From JBOFOR01 sp051654865 (lineage in GTDB: Bacteria; Bacillota; Clostridia; Peptostreptococcales; Peptostreptococcaceae): a stretch of DNA of 63,438 nt. The translations under genes were made by a program, and so were the position numbers. The stretch covers positions 1 through 63,438 of the forward strand of contig JBOFYV010000141.1 of the NCBI GenBank assembly GCA_051654865.1, read 5' to 3'. Positions 27,201 to 36,351 of this stretch are shown piece after piece (positions within the stretch are counted from its first letter, which is position 1; each line of letters begins with the position of its first letter). The notes under the pieces were generated by a model. It saw nothing but the letters and a program-made list of their open reading frames with translations. It was not told the DNA's origin and ran no database searches.

Positions 27201-27401
27201 TTAGTCCATTTTGAATCTCTTCTTGAACTTGTCGATTCTTCCACCTTTTTCTATATTCTTTTGCTTTCCAGTATAGAATGGATGGCACTCTGAACATATT
27301 TCAACTTTTATCTCGTCCTTAACTGAACCAGCTTGGAATATGTTTCCACAAGCACACTTAACTTCTACAGCTTCGTACTTTGGTTGTATATCTTTTTGCA
27401 T
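27201..27401 (-). CDS. rpmE: 50S ribosomal protein L31, zinc-binding type
   Basis: This 66-residue ribosomal protein has the CxC...CxxC zinc motif (VKCACGN and CSECHPFYTG). It is the zinc-containing (C+) form, which in some bacteria is replaced by a Cys-free paralogue under zinc limitation. GAGGTG precedes the ATG at 27399-27401; a GTG three codons upstream overlaps that site and is not preferred. Confidence 0.95.
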   Translation of the reverse strand: MQKDIQPKYEAVEVKCACGNIFQAGSVKDEIKVEICSECHPFYTGKQKNIEKGGRIDKFKKRFKMD

Positions 27402-27518
27402 TCTATTCACCTCTTTCTAAATCTTTATAAATTAACTATATTAATTTTTCGTTTTGCATTATCAACTACACCATTATAACACAAGTTTTTTTTCCATACA
27501 AGGAGTTTTTGTATTAGT

Positions 27519-29036
27519 TTACAGTGCTTTTATTGATTTTATAAATTCATCATTATTTTTAGTTCTTTTCAGTAATTCAATTACTTTATCAGTAACTTCC
27601 ATAACAGAATTATTACTCATTTCTCTTCTTAATCTCCATAATGCTGTCTTTTCTTCTTCTGAAAGTAATAAGTCTTCTTTTCGTGTTCCAGATTTATATA
27701 TATCAACAGCTGGGAATATTCTCTTTTCAGCTAGCTTTCTATCTAAGTTAAGCTCCATGTTACCTGTTCCTTTGAATTCTTCAAAAATTACATCGTCCAT
27801 TCTAGAACCCGTTTCCACTAATGCTGTAGCAAGTATAGTTAACGAACCACCTTGTCTTATATTTCTAGCTGCTCCAAAGAATTTCTTAGGTCCATGTAAC
27901 GCTCCTGGATCAAGACCTCCTGATAAAGTCCTACCTGTTGGAGATATTGTTAAGTTGTAGGCTCTAGCAAGTCTAGTTATACTGTCTAGTAATATTACTA
28001 CATCTTTTCCATGTTCTACAAGTCTTTGCGCTCTATTTAGAACCATTTCCGCAACTTTTACGTGATGGCTTGATACCTGATCAAATGTAGAATATATTAC
28101 ATCTCCATTTATAGACTCCCTCATATCTGTAACTTCTTCCGGTCTCTCATCTATAAGAAGTACTATTAATTCAACATTAGGATGATTTTTAGCTATGCTG
28201 TTAGCTACATTCTTTAGAAGACTTGTCTTACCTGCCTTAGGAGGTGCAACTATTAAACCTCTTTGTCCCTTACCTATTGGAGATATTAAATCTATAAGCC
28301 TTGTAGCTATATCACTCTGGCTTCTTTCTAATGTTAGTCTTTCTTCTGGATAAATCGGTGTTAATAATTCAAATGCTCTTCTTTGTATTGCAGTCTCTGG
28401 ATTTTCATCATTTATTTTTTGAACATATAAAAGCGCTCTAAATTTTTCACCAGTCTTAGGATGTCTAGTTATACCTTTTACTTTATCTCCAGTTTTTATG
28501 TTAAATCTTCTTATTTGCGATGGAGACACATACACATCATTTTCTGTAGATAAATAATTTGAACCTCTTAAGAATCCAAATCCATCTGGTAGTATTTCTA
28601 ATACTCCCATTACCTCATCATCTTTTGATGTGTTAAACTCATCAATAATCTTTGACTCATTAACTACTTTAGGTGTGTAGTAATTTTTATTGTTATTATT
28701 TCTATAATTTCCATTATCTATACTATTTTCTCTATTTTCGTTTCTTACGTATCTATTTTCTCTATTATCATTTCTTACATATCTATTATTTTCCGTACTA
28801 CGATAGTCTCTTCTATTATCTGTATCTCTTTTTCCAACAACTTCATTTGTATTTTCCGCTTTAGTTTCTGTAACTTCAACTTTTTTATTTGATTTGTTGC
28901 TTTCTGTTATCAATTCTATTAGTTCACCTTTTTTATACTTACTTATTGATTTTATACCTGCTTCTTTAGCAATATCTTTTAATTGAGTTAATGTTTTATT
29001 ACCCAATTCATCTAATGTTAGTTCATCTATACTCAA
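27519..29036 (-). CDS. rho: Transcription termination factor Rho with N-rich insertion
   Basis: This is a homohexameric RNA helicase that ends transcription. The Rho N-terminal SAP-like domain (1-46), the cold-shock RNA-binding domain (about 140-200, LEILPDGFGFLRG) and the RecA-type ATPase with P-loop PPKAGKTS are complete. Between the first two lies a low-complexity segment (about 48-127) rich in Asn, Arg and Tyr, with two tandem 10-residue repeats RYVRNDNREN and RYVRNENREN (85-104). Clostridial Rho proteins are known to carry such insertions, and the one of C. botulinum can form prions. The 505-residue length reflects the insert. Confidence 0.95.
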   Translation of the reverse strand: MSIDELTLDELGNKTLTQLKDIAKEAGIKSISKYKKGELIELITESNKSNKKVEVTETKAENTNEVVGKRDTDNRRDYRSTENNRYVRNDNRENRYVRNENRENSIDNGNYRNNNNKNYYTPKVVNESKIIDEFNTSKDDEVMGVLEILPDGFGFLRGSNYLSTENDVYVSPSQIRRFNIKTGDKVKGITRHPKTGEKFRALLYVQKINDENPETAIQRRAFELLTPIYPEERLTLERSQSDIATRLIDLISPIGKGQRGLIVAPPKAGKTSLLKNVANSIAKNHPNVELIVLLIDERPEEVTDMRESINGDVIYSTFDQVSSHHVKVAEMVLNRAQRLVEHGKDVVILLDSITRLARAYNLTISPTGRTLSGGLDPGALHGPKKFFGAARNIRQGGSLTILATALVETGSRMDDVIFEEFKGTGNMELNLDRKLAEKRIFPAVDIYKSGTRKEDLLLSEEEKTALWRLRREMSNNSVMEVTDKVIELLKRTKNNDEFIKSIKAL

Positions 29037-29290
29037 AAAAAGCCTCCTTCTCTTATATCTCTATGTATATAATTTGTAATCATTTTTTAGGGAATTAAAG
29101 GTGTGAAAAAGAAAAGTTTTATTCAATAATCATTTTTTATAATATCACTATTAATGTATTATGGTCAATAAATAAAACTAAAACCTATTTTAATACAATT
29201 TAAGATTTATACCTTCTATTCTATACTATTTTTTATAATTTTAAACTGTTTATGTATATTTTTTATAATTTTTTTATAATAATAATAAAA

Positions 29291-29318
29291 ACTATATTAA
29301 CCAGATAGTTAATATAGT
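29291..29318 (-). terminator. Terminator after glpX
   Basis: A perfect 11-bp stem with 6-base loop (29308-29318 with 29291-29301) is followed leftward by TTTTATTATTATT. It begins 12 bases after the glpX stop. The rest of 29037-29290, upstream of rho, is AT-rich and shows no gene. Confidence 0.88.
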
Positions 29319-29329
29319 CTTTGTTATTA

Positions 29330-30331
29330 TTATTCCATATTATATTTTTTCATTAAGTCCGTTAATATATCATTTTTATCTAAGCTATGAATTGCATCTA
29401 CAAATCTTATCGTTCCTGTTTTAGCTCTCATAACTACAGACTGAGTTTTAGCTTTATCACTTGCCATATTTATTACTCCGTTTAATAAATCTCCATCTGT
29501 TATTCCAGTTGCTGCAAAGAATAGATTGTCTCCTTTAGCTAATTCATCTATTGAAAGAGTCTTTTCTAAGTCTTCATCTGAGAATCCCATTTCATAACAT
29601 CTATTTCTTTCTTGGTCGCTTAATGGATATATTTGAGCCTGCATATCTCCACCCATACATTTTATAGCCGCTGCAGTTATTACACCTTCTGGTCCTCCAC
29701 CGATTCCCATTAACATATCTATTCCAGTCTCTTCGAAACAAGTAGCTATACCAGCTGCCACATCTCCATCACCGAACATTTTTATTTTACAACCTAACTT
29801 TCTAGCCGCTTCTACTATATAGTCATGTCTATCTCTGTCTTGAGTTATTATAGTCATTTGTGTAGTTTTCTTACCTAATGCCTCAGATACAGCCATTATA
29901 TTTTCTTCTACGCTTTTGTTTAAATCTATACATCCCTTTGCTTTAGGCCCTACTATTATTTTTTTCATATATGTATCAGGTGCATTTAATAAGCTTCCTT
30001 TTGACCCAACTGCTATTACAGATATAACATTTGGTAACCCTTTAGCTATTAATGATGTTCCATCTAAAGGATCTACTGCTATATCCACTTCCATACTATC
30101 AGGAGTTTGCATACCAACTTTTTCCCCTATGTACAACATTGGCGCTTCGTCTAATTCACCTTCTCCAATTACTACTTCTCCACTTATTTTTACTGATTCA
30201 AAAGCTCTTCTCATAGCTTCTACTGCTGCTCCATCAGCTCCATTTTTGTCGCCTCTCCCCATAAATTGCGATGATACAAGAGCAGCTGCTTCCGTTACCC
30301 TAACAAGTTCTAATGCCAAATTTCTATCCAT
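29330..30331 (-). CDS. glpX: Fructose-1,6-bisphosphatase, class II
   Basis: This gluconeogenic enzyme hydrolyses fructose 1,6-bisphosphate. The motifs GRGDKNGADGAAVEAMR and DPLDGTSLIAKGLPN (metal and phosphate binding) and the GIGGGPEGVITAAAIK segment are those of GlpX. The 333-residue length is standard. It is between galU and rho on the same strand, with its own terminator. Confidence 0.96.
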   Translation of the reverse strand: MDRNLALELVRVTEAAALVSSQFMGRGDKNGADGAAVEAMRRAFESVKISGEVVIGEGELDEAPMLYIGEKVGMQTPDSMEVDIAVDPLDGTSLIAKGLPNVISVIAVGSKGSLLNAPDTYMKKIIVGPKAKGCIDLNKSVEENIMAVSEALGKKTTQMTIITQDRDRHDYIVEAARKLGCKIKMFGDGDVAAGIATCFEETGIDMLMGIGGGPEGVITAAAIKCMGGDMQAQIYPLSDQERNRCYEMGFSDEDLEKTLSIDELAKGDNLFFAATGITDGDLLNGVINMASDKAKTQSVVMRAKTGTIRFVDAIHSLDKNDILTDLMKKYNME

Positions 30332-30446
30332 AATATACTCATCTCCTCAGTCAATCTCGTTAATAAATATTATACACTATATACTTATTTTAGTAAACAT
30401 ACACATATTTTTTCAATATATAGTGTACATTATTTAATTTGAGCAT

Positions 30447-30484
30447 AAAAATACTGCATCAAATAATTTTGATGCAGTATTTTT
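30447..30484 (-). terminator. Terminator after the galU operon
   Basis: A perfect 17-bp inverted repeat (30447-30463 with 30468-30484, 4-base loop) includes the A and T tracts. It lies directly after the 37-residue membrane protein gene. Confidence 0.9.
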
Positions 30485-30495
30485 ATATCTTTTAT

Positions 30496-30609
30496 TTATA
30501 TCATCGAAGCTAACATACTTAAAAGCGTACCCATACTTGTTAAAACAAGAACTACTACTATACTTACAGCTATTATCTTATTCATTTTCTTTTGTTTTAC
30601 ATTCGCCAT
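30496..30609 (-). CDS. Small single-pass membrane protein (37 aa, DUF4044-like)
   Basis: This short ORF encodes a basic N-terminus (KQKKMNK) followed by one hydrophobic helix (about residues 12-35) and nothing else. GGAGTGG lies upstream of the ATG at a normal distance. It starts 24 bases after the galU stop and is followed by a strong terminator, so it is the last gene of a galU operon. Length and layout resemble DUF4044 proteins of Firmicutes; the role is unknown. Too short for usual gene finders. Confidence 0.72.
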   Translation of the reverse strand: MANVKQKKMNKIIAVSIVVVLVLTSMGTLLSMLASMI

Positions 30610-30633
30610 ATTCATCCACTCCATTATATAAAT

Positions 30634-31515
30634 TTATTTACAATTGCTCTTACATACTTTATTTAAATATTGTAAAAAACCTTCTTTTAAATCCGGTCTT
30701 TTTAATGCAAAATCTACTGTTGCTTCTAAAAAACCAAGCTTGTCTCCTACATCATATCTTCTTCCTTCAAAATTATATGCATACATAGCCTCTTTTTTTG
30801 ATAATTCTTTAAGAGCATCTGTCAGTTGAACTTCTCCACCTTTACCTGATGGTAAAGTTTCTAGTATATCAAATATTTCAGGCGTTATTATATATCTTCC
30901 TAGTATAGCTATATTCGAAGGTGATTTTCCTGGTTCAGGTTTTTCTATTAAGTCTTTAACTTTATAAACTCTATCTTCTATATGCTTAGCTGCTATTATA
31001 CCATATTTATCAGTGTCTTTTTTATCAACTTTTTGAACTCCTAATATGGTCGTTCTATATTCATCATATGCATCCATTAATTGTTTTAAACACGGAACAT
31101 CATTATCGACTATGTCATCACCTAGCATAACCGCAAAAGGTTCTTCACCAATAAAGTGTCTAGCACAATATATAGCATCTCCTAATCCTCTAGGCTCCTT
31201 TTGCCTAATATAATGAATATTTATCATATGAGATATACTTTGAACTATTTCTAGTAGCTCCATTTTTCCTTTTTGTTCTAGTTCTAATTCTAATTCTACA
31301 GATTTGTCAAAATGATCTTCTATAGATTTTTTATTTCGTCCAGTTATTATTAATATCTCTTCTATTCCTGATGCTACTGCTTCTTCTATTATGTATTGTA
31401 AAGTAGGCTTATCAACTATAGGTAGCATTTCTTTTGGCTGTGCTTTTGTCGCAGGTAAAAACCTAGTGCCAAGCCCTGCTGCAGGTATTACTGCTTTCCT
31501 AACCTTCTTTTGCAT
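30634..31515 (-). CDS. galU: UTP-glucose-1-phosphate uridylyltransferase
   Basis: The enzyme makes UDP-glucose for cell-wall and glycolipid synthesis. The nucleotide motif PAAGLGTRFLPATKAQPKEM and the sugar-phosphate motif EKPEPGKSPSN are present. GGAGGGG precedes the ATG at 31513-31515 (293 aa); the in-frame ATG at 31539 is upstream of that site. It forms a unit with the 37-residue membrane protein gene. Confidence 0.95.
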   Translation of the reverse strand: MQKKVRKAVIPAAGLGTRFLPATKAQPKEMLPIVDKPTLQYIIEEAVASGIEEILIITGRNKKSIEDHFDKSVELELELEQKGKMELLEIVQSISHMINIHYIRQKEPRGLGDAIYCARHFIGEEPFAVMLGDDIVDNDVPCLKQLMDAYDEYRTTILGVQKVDKKDTDKYGIIAAKHIEDRVYKVKDLIEKPEPGKSPSNIAILGRYIITPEIFDILETLPSGKGGEVQLTDALKELSKKEAMYAYNFEGRRYDVGDKLGFLEATVDFALKRPDLKEGFLQYLNKVCKSNCK

Positions 31516-31543
31516 AAACTTCCCCTCCATCGGATTCATTTAC

Positions 31544-31581
31544 AAGTACAAAAAGTCCTACTATTAGGACTTTTTGTACTT
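31544..31581 (-). terminator. Terminator after the PepF gene
   Basis: A perfect 17-bp inverted repeat with 4-base loop (31544-31560 with 31565-31581) contains internal A5 and T5 tracts. It separates the oligopeptidase from galU. Confidence 0.85.
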
Positions 31582-31618
31582 CTATTTTATCATTAAAATA
31601 TTCTATTTTCCATTTATT

Positions 31619-33499
31619 TTACTTATTGATTATTTTCTCAAGCTCAGCCACTAAACTATCAAATTTCTTTATTGTGTCCTCTACTGGTCTAGTTGTTGTC
31701 AAATCTACGCCAGAGCTCTTTAATAAATCTATCGGTTCATCTGATCCGCCTTTTTTAAGAAAATCAATATAGTTCTCTGCTCCATTATTTAGGATAGTTT
31801 GAGCAAAACTAACCCCTGCACTACATCCAGTAGCATATTTATATACATAAAAACTATTATAGAAATGAGGTATTCTAGACCATCCAACTTTAGATAACTG
31901 ATCCAATTTATAATCCGGTCCATAATACTTGACTAAAAGTTTTCCCCATATATCATCTAGTACCAACGCATTTAAGTTTTCACCTTGTTCCACCATTATA
32001 TGAATAGTTTTTTCAAATTCAGCATACATAGTTTGAATATATAATGTATTCTTTATTAAGTCTAGATATTGAGTAATATAATAAGCTTTTTCTCTATCAT
32101 TATTTGTATTTTTTATTAATACTTCATATAAAAGAGCTTCATTTGTTGTTGATGCTACTTCATGAGTAAATATCGATGGATTTGAATTTGAGTAGTTTTG
32201 ATGTTTTGAACTCAAATACTCATAACAAGCATGACCTAATTCATGAGCCAATGTAGATACAGACCCTAATGAATTATTATAATTTAAAAGTATGAAAGGG
32301 TGATTATCATATACTGACATACAATAAGCACCTCCAACTTTATCTTTACTTGAATAAACATCTATCCATCTTTCATTGAAAGCTTTATATATTATATCTC
32401 CATATTCTTTACCTAGAGGAGATAACGCTGCATATATTATACCCTGACCCTTTTCGTATGTTATATCACTATCCACTGGTTCAACAATTGGAACATACAT
32501 ATCGTAAGAAGAAACCTTCTCTAATTTAAGTATATTTTTTCTTAATCCAATATATTTGTGTAAACTACCTAAATTATCATTAACAGTTTCTATTAATTTG
32601 TTATAAACATCTTCATTTATATCATCTGATTTTAAATACATATCTAAAGATGATTTATATTCTCTTTCAGAAGAATAAAATACATTTTTCTTAACTTGAC
32701 CTATTAATAATCCGGCTAATGTATTTATGTTATCATTATAAGCTATAAATTCCTCTTGAAACGCTGCTTTCCTTACATCTCTATCATATGACTCTATCGC
32801 ATCTACGTATTGAGATGGATTTAAATTAGTTTTTTTGTCCATATTTCTGAATAAATCATATATCTCTCCTGGAAGAGATGACATTGATGAAGTATTCGAC
32901 AACAAACGCTCGCTTTTATCATCTAAGTAATGTTTTTTACTTTTCCTAATATTGTTTAAGTACATTCCATATTTATTTTTTATTTTTCTATTTGACATAA
33001 ACTTATTGTAATCTGAATCTGATAACTTTAATATTTCTAACTCTAAATCAGAACAAATCCAACTGTAACCTTTGTATGCTTTATTTAGATTTTCATTCAT
33101 ATCTAAATACTTATAAGAGTTTTTATTAGTGTCTTTTTTTAATTTAGTGTAAGCATAAAGCCTATTTGCCCTTATATCTAATTTTTCTTTGATATCTAAT
33201 GCAAAATTTAGGTGAGTTGGTGATTTAGTTACTTTTCCTATATAATTTTTTAGTTCCTTGCTATCTTTAGTAAATTTTTTTAGTTCCTTTTCCCAATCAT
33301 CATCGCTTTTATAAAGTGCATTTAAATTCCAATATGTCTTTTTATAGTCATCATTTAGGTCATTCTCTTTTTCTTCATTAACAGACATAGTCTCTTTTGC
33401 ATAACTAATATTACTTTTATATGCTTTCTGATCTATTAGAGGTACCAATAAAATAGACATACATAAAGGTATAATTACTTTGTATAGTTTTTTGTCCAT
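31619..33499 (-). CDS. Exported M3B oligoendopeptidase (PepF-like)
   Basis: This 626-residue zinc peptidase of the oligoendopeptidase F family cleaves peptides of moderate length. The catalytic motif HELGH is in TLAHELGHACYEYL, with the downstream Glu (THEVASTTNEALL) as third ligand. The N-terminal oligoendopeptidase domain covers about 100-300. The first 35 residues are MDKK, then a hydrophobic stretch (VIIPLCMSILLVPLI), then polar sequence. This is a signal peptide or anchor, so this copy is predicted outside the cell, whereas PepF is usually cytoplasmic. There is no lipobox. It has its own terminator and a long upstream region of DnaA-box-like sites. Confidence 0.9.
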   Translation of the reverse strand: MDKKLYKVIIPLCMSILLVPLIDQKAYKSNISYAKETMSVNEEKENDLNDDYKKTYWNLNALYKSDDDWEKELKKFTKDSKELKNYIGKVTKSPTHLNFALDIKEKLDIRANRLYAYTKLKKDTNKNSYKYLDMNENLNKAYKGYSWICSDLELEILKLSDSDYNKFMSNRKIKNKYGMYLNNIRKSKKHYLDDKSERLLSNTSSMSSLPGEIYDLFRNMDKKTNLNPSQYVDAIESYDRDVRKAAFQEEFIAYNDNINTLAGLLIGQVKKNVFYSSEREYKSSLDMYLKSDDINEDVYNKLIETVNDNLGSLHKYIGLRKNILKLEKVSSYDMYVPIVEPVDSDITYEKGQGIIYAALSPLGKEYGDIIYKAFNERWIDVYSSKDKVGGAYCMSVYDNHPFILLNYNNSLGSVSTLAHELGHACYEYLSSKHQNYSNSNPSIFTHEVASTTNEALLYEVLIKNTNNDREKAYYITQYLDLIKNTLYIQTMYAEFEKTIHIMVEQGENLNALVLDDIWGKLLVKYYGPDYKLDQLSKVGWSRIPHFYNSFYVYKYATGCSAGVSFAQTILNNGAENYIDFLKKGGSDEPIDLLKSSGVDLTTTRPVEDTIKKFDSLVAELEKIINK

Positions 33500-33601
33500 A
33501 AGAAGTCATCCTTTCAATAAGATCTACTTAAATATTAGGATGGCTTTTTTAGCCAATATTATTCAAAGATTTCCATTAATACTTTTCTATATTAAATATA
33601 C

Positions 33602-33930
33602 TTATCCACATAGTTATCAACATATTCACATTTTATTTTTTCGACAAAATCTAGCTATTTCAATGCATTTATATTAGTCTGTTTTTATAAAATTTCTACT
33701 AAAATATTTTTTTAAAAGCTTTTATTAACATAAATATCCTATTTATCAACAGTTTTTAATTAATTTTCATTACTTTTTGTTGATAAATAGGATATTTATT
33801 AAGTTGATCAATATTAAAATAAATTCAATTTATTTGTTACTTTTTGTCGAACTTTGAAATTCCAATACTTTTAGTACCCTTTTATACTTATCCACAATTT
33901 GTTAACAAGTTATCAACATTATGTGGATTA
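33602..33930. promoter_or_regulatory. Cluster of DnaA-box-like 9-mers
   Basis: The gap upstream of pepF and downstream of spoIIE (33500-33927) has no ORF. It holds two perfect TTATCCACA boxes (33602-33610, 33888-33896) and five with one mismatch: TTATCAACA at 33614-33622, 33743-33751 and 33910-33918, its reverse at 33778-33786, and the reverse of TAATCCACA at 33922-33930. Three of them are within 43 bases at the spoIIE end. Spacing of 12-22 bases within groups fits cooperative DnaA binding. It is not oriC by context; a titration or regulatory cluster is more likely. Confidence 0.6.
33730..33799. repeat. 22-bp perfect inverted repeat in the spoIIE-pepF gap
   Basis: Positions 33730-33751 and 33778-33799 are perfect reverse complements, separated by 26 bases. 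Each arm contains one TTATCAACA DnaA-like box in opposite orientation. Neither side has the run of T that a terminator would need directly after the stem, though the arms are AT-rich. Confidence 0.75.
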
Positions 33931-36300
33931 ATTGTTTATTAACCTAGTTACTAATACTGTCATATCATCTTCTACCATACCATTTTGAATTTCAAGCGCC
34001 TTATCTAAAATTAAATTTGCAATTTGTTTCGGATTAGTGCTATCTATTTTTCTAAGGTAGTCTATTAACCAGTTATCTCCTAGGTTATTATTTTTACCTG
34101 CATCAAGTATTCCGTCAGAAACCATTATTATAAAATCACCACTTTTTATTTTTATTGCTTTTCTATCACACTTAACTTCTGACAATATACCTACAGGTAA
34201 TGAAGATGATGTAACTAAGTCAATATCATTTTTATCTCTTTTAATATATGTAGAGCATGCTCCCATTTTTATAGTGTCTAATACACCCCTTTTAAGGTCA
34301 ATTATTCCTAAGTCTAACGTTGAGAACATCTCTTCATCTGATGATTTCAGTAATAACATATTATTTATAGTACTTATTACTATTTCATCTTCAATCTTTG
34401 CATCCATCATTTTTTCTAGTATATCAATCGTTACTGATGACTCTTCATAGGCTTTTTTTCCTTTTCCCATTCCATCACTTATTGCTACCATATATTTTCC
34501 ATCATCAATGTTCATATGTGTATAATTATCTCCACACACTATATATCCATCTCTAGACATAGCAGCTACCTCTGTTATCGCTTTATATTTCTGGGCTTTA
34601 GTAAGTGTTATCTTGCATTTATCTCCTAACGAATGACATCCTATCCTTTGTTCTGATAAGGTCTCTCCCATAAAATCGGAAAGCAATGGTACTAATTTAT
34701 TCTGACACATACATCCATCTGTGCAAGTTTTCTTTTCTATTACTATTTCAAAATCATCTTTACTTTTAGTCATATAATTAATTCTGCTTATTTGCACATT
34801 GTTTCTCTCTAGGTAGTCATTTATATTTCTTTCTTTTTCTAAATCTATTATTATATTACTTTCTAAATCTTTAGATAGAGACTCTATAGATTTTGATATA
34901 CTTCTAATTTGATTCCCTATTAGTTTTCTACTTTCTGAAAATTTAACAGTCCAATTATAGTCTAATACAAATATTTTATAATAATAATTTGCAACTTTTA
35001 CTAAATCTTCTGGTTTTAAACACTCCTTAACAAATTCATCTGAGACATCATTTAAACTCACTTCACCTTTTTCTTCTAGTGTTTCTAATATTTCATACAT
35101 CATTTTATATGTATGATTAAATTTTAATTCCCAACATCGTCTTCTCATTCCACAGTCTCTACACTCATCGTTATGTATCATGTCTATTATGTTTGCAATA
35201 TCTCTTTGGTCTATAATTTTTTCTTTTTCTCTTATCTTATCAAATGTATCAGCTAAATCATCATATGCTTTATACATATTTATAAGCCTGCTATTAGTTA
35301 CATTTTTACTTCTCATAATATAGTCATACACTATATCATTTGAACCAACATTAGTTTTTACTAGCTTTTCTATTTTGTTCAAGAATTTATTTGGCAACAA
35401 TATTACTATTAAAGATGCTATTAGTATATCTCTTATTTGTGTTAAATTTGATTGAATTCCTGATGTATATGCATATATGATTGTCCAACTTAATATATAT
35501 CCTAATATAACAAAATACTTATTTATCTTATTAAACGCTCCACCTACTAATCCTGCAAATGAATATATCCCCATATATACAGCTGATGATATATTATTTA
35601 TTATAAATGCTATACCTACAATTACACCTGATGTAGCCCCTATTGGCGCACCACCTAGTATAGCTGCAACTAAAATAACTATCGTTGATAAAACAGTAGT
35701 AACTGATACACCAAATATATTTATAGCACCTATTCCCATTATACTGAACGTAACTATTAAGCTAATAGATATTGATTCTTCTATTCTTACATATAGCCGG
35801 TTGTTTGAGCTTATTAGTAAATCAGTTCCAAATGAAAATATGTATGTTGCAATAAATAAAACGGTACTTTCCATTACTGCAAGTAATATATCATATAAAT
35901 ATGTATCTGATAAAAAGGCCTGTCCTATTGATATAGGCAATATAATTGCAGTTCCTATAAATGCAATTTTTATAATTGAATCTAATTTTTTTAATTTTTC
36001 ACTTAATAGCATGAATATAATTAAACATACAGCATATTTTAAAATATATGGCATTGTATTTGAAGATAATAAAATACCACCTAGCGTAGATATAAAAACT
36101 GGTATTCTATATCGTTGATTCTTTGATATATATAAGAAAAAGGCTATCCCTAGCGGAGCCATAGAACCTATCAAAATTGATCTACTTAGAAAGAAACCCA
36201 CTAAACTAAATAATATTATTTTTAAATCTAAATATTTTGTCAAACTCGTATTTCTCTTATTTAAAGTCTTGCTTTTTAATCCTATTACACTTTTCTCCAT
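33928..36300 (-). CDS. spoIIE: Stage II sporulation protein E (SpoIIE phosphatase)
   Basis: This membrane phosphatase activates sigma-F in the forespore by dephosphorylating SpoIIAA. The N-terminal third has about ten transmembrane helices (residues 25-330), followed by a cytoplasmic regulatory region with Cys-rich segments (DECRDCGMRRRCW, KTCTDGCMCQN) and a PP2C-type phosphatase domain (about 590-790). The metal Asp residues lie in VAISDGMGKGKKA and MVSDGILDAG. The 790-residue length is close to Bacillus SpoIIE. Its ribosome binding site lies inside a terminator-like hairpin. Confidence 0.96.
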   Translation of the reverse strand: MEKSVIGLKSKTLNKRNTSLTKYLDLKIILFSLVGFFLSRSILIGSMAPLGIAFFLYISKNQRYRIPVFISTLGGILLSSNTMPYILKYAVCLIIFMLLSEKLKKLDSIIKIAFIGTAIILPISIGQAFLSDTYLYDILLAVMESTVLFIATYIFSFGTDLLISSNNRLYVRIEESISISLIVTFSIMGIGAINIFGVSVTTVLSTIVILVAAILGGAPIGATSGVIVGIAFIINNISSAVYMGIYSFAGLVGGAFNKINKYFVILGYILSWTIIYAYTSGIQSNLTQIRDILIASLIVILLPNKFLNKIEKLVKTNVGSNDIVYDYIMRSKNVTNSRLINMYKAYDDLADTFDKIREKEKIIDQRDIANIIDMIHNDECRDCGMRRRCWELKFNHTYKMMYEILETLEEKGEVSLNDVSDEFVKECLKPEDLVKVANYYYKIFVLDYNWTVKFSESRKLIGNQIRSISKSIESLSKDLESNIIIDLEKERNINDYLERNNVQISRINYMTKSKDDFEIVIEKKTCTDGCMCQNKLVPLLSDFMGETLSEQRIGCHSLGDKCKITLTKAQKYKAITEVAAMSRDGYIVCGDNYTHMNIDDGKYMVAISDGMGKGKKAYEESSVTIDILEKMMDAKIEDEIVISTINNMLLLKSSDEEMFSTLDLGIIDLKRGVLDTIKMGACSTYIKRDKNDIDLVTSSSLPVGILSEVKCDRKAIKIKSGDFIIMVSDGILDAGKNNNLGDNWLIDYLRKIDSTNPKQIANLILDKALEIQNGMVEDDMTVLVTRLINN

Positions 36301-36307
36301 AAAAAAG

Positions 36308-36351
36308 CCCCCTTCTTTTGTTAGTTATAAAGGAATTGTAACAAAAGGGGG
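36308..36351 (-). promoter_or_regulatory. Hairpin that contains the spoIIE ribosome binding site
   Basis: On the minus strand CCCC plus CTTTTGTT (36351-36340) pair with AACAAAAG plus GGGG (36322-36308), with a two-base bulge and a 17-base loop. The 3' arm includes AAGGGGG, the only good ribosome binding site for spoIIE, and is followed by CTTTTTT directly before the ATG. The structure can act as a terminator for the upstream phosphatase gene and can also hide the spoIIE start. Confidence 0.6.

Noticed and set aside
27480..27506. Hairpin between rho and rpmE as a terminator of rho
   Set aside because: The stem is only six base pairs and is followed leftward by purines rather than a T-run.
33602..33930. 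Chromosomal replication origin (oriC)
   Set aside because: DnaA boxes are present, but dnaA, dnaN, rpmH and recF are not nearby and no clear unwinding element could be defined. I report it only as a DnaA-box cluster.
35477..36118. 213-codon plus-strand ORF opposite spoIIE
   Set aside because: It lies antisense to the membrane part of SpoIIE, has no ribosome binding site and its hydrophobic composition mirrors the sense gene.
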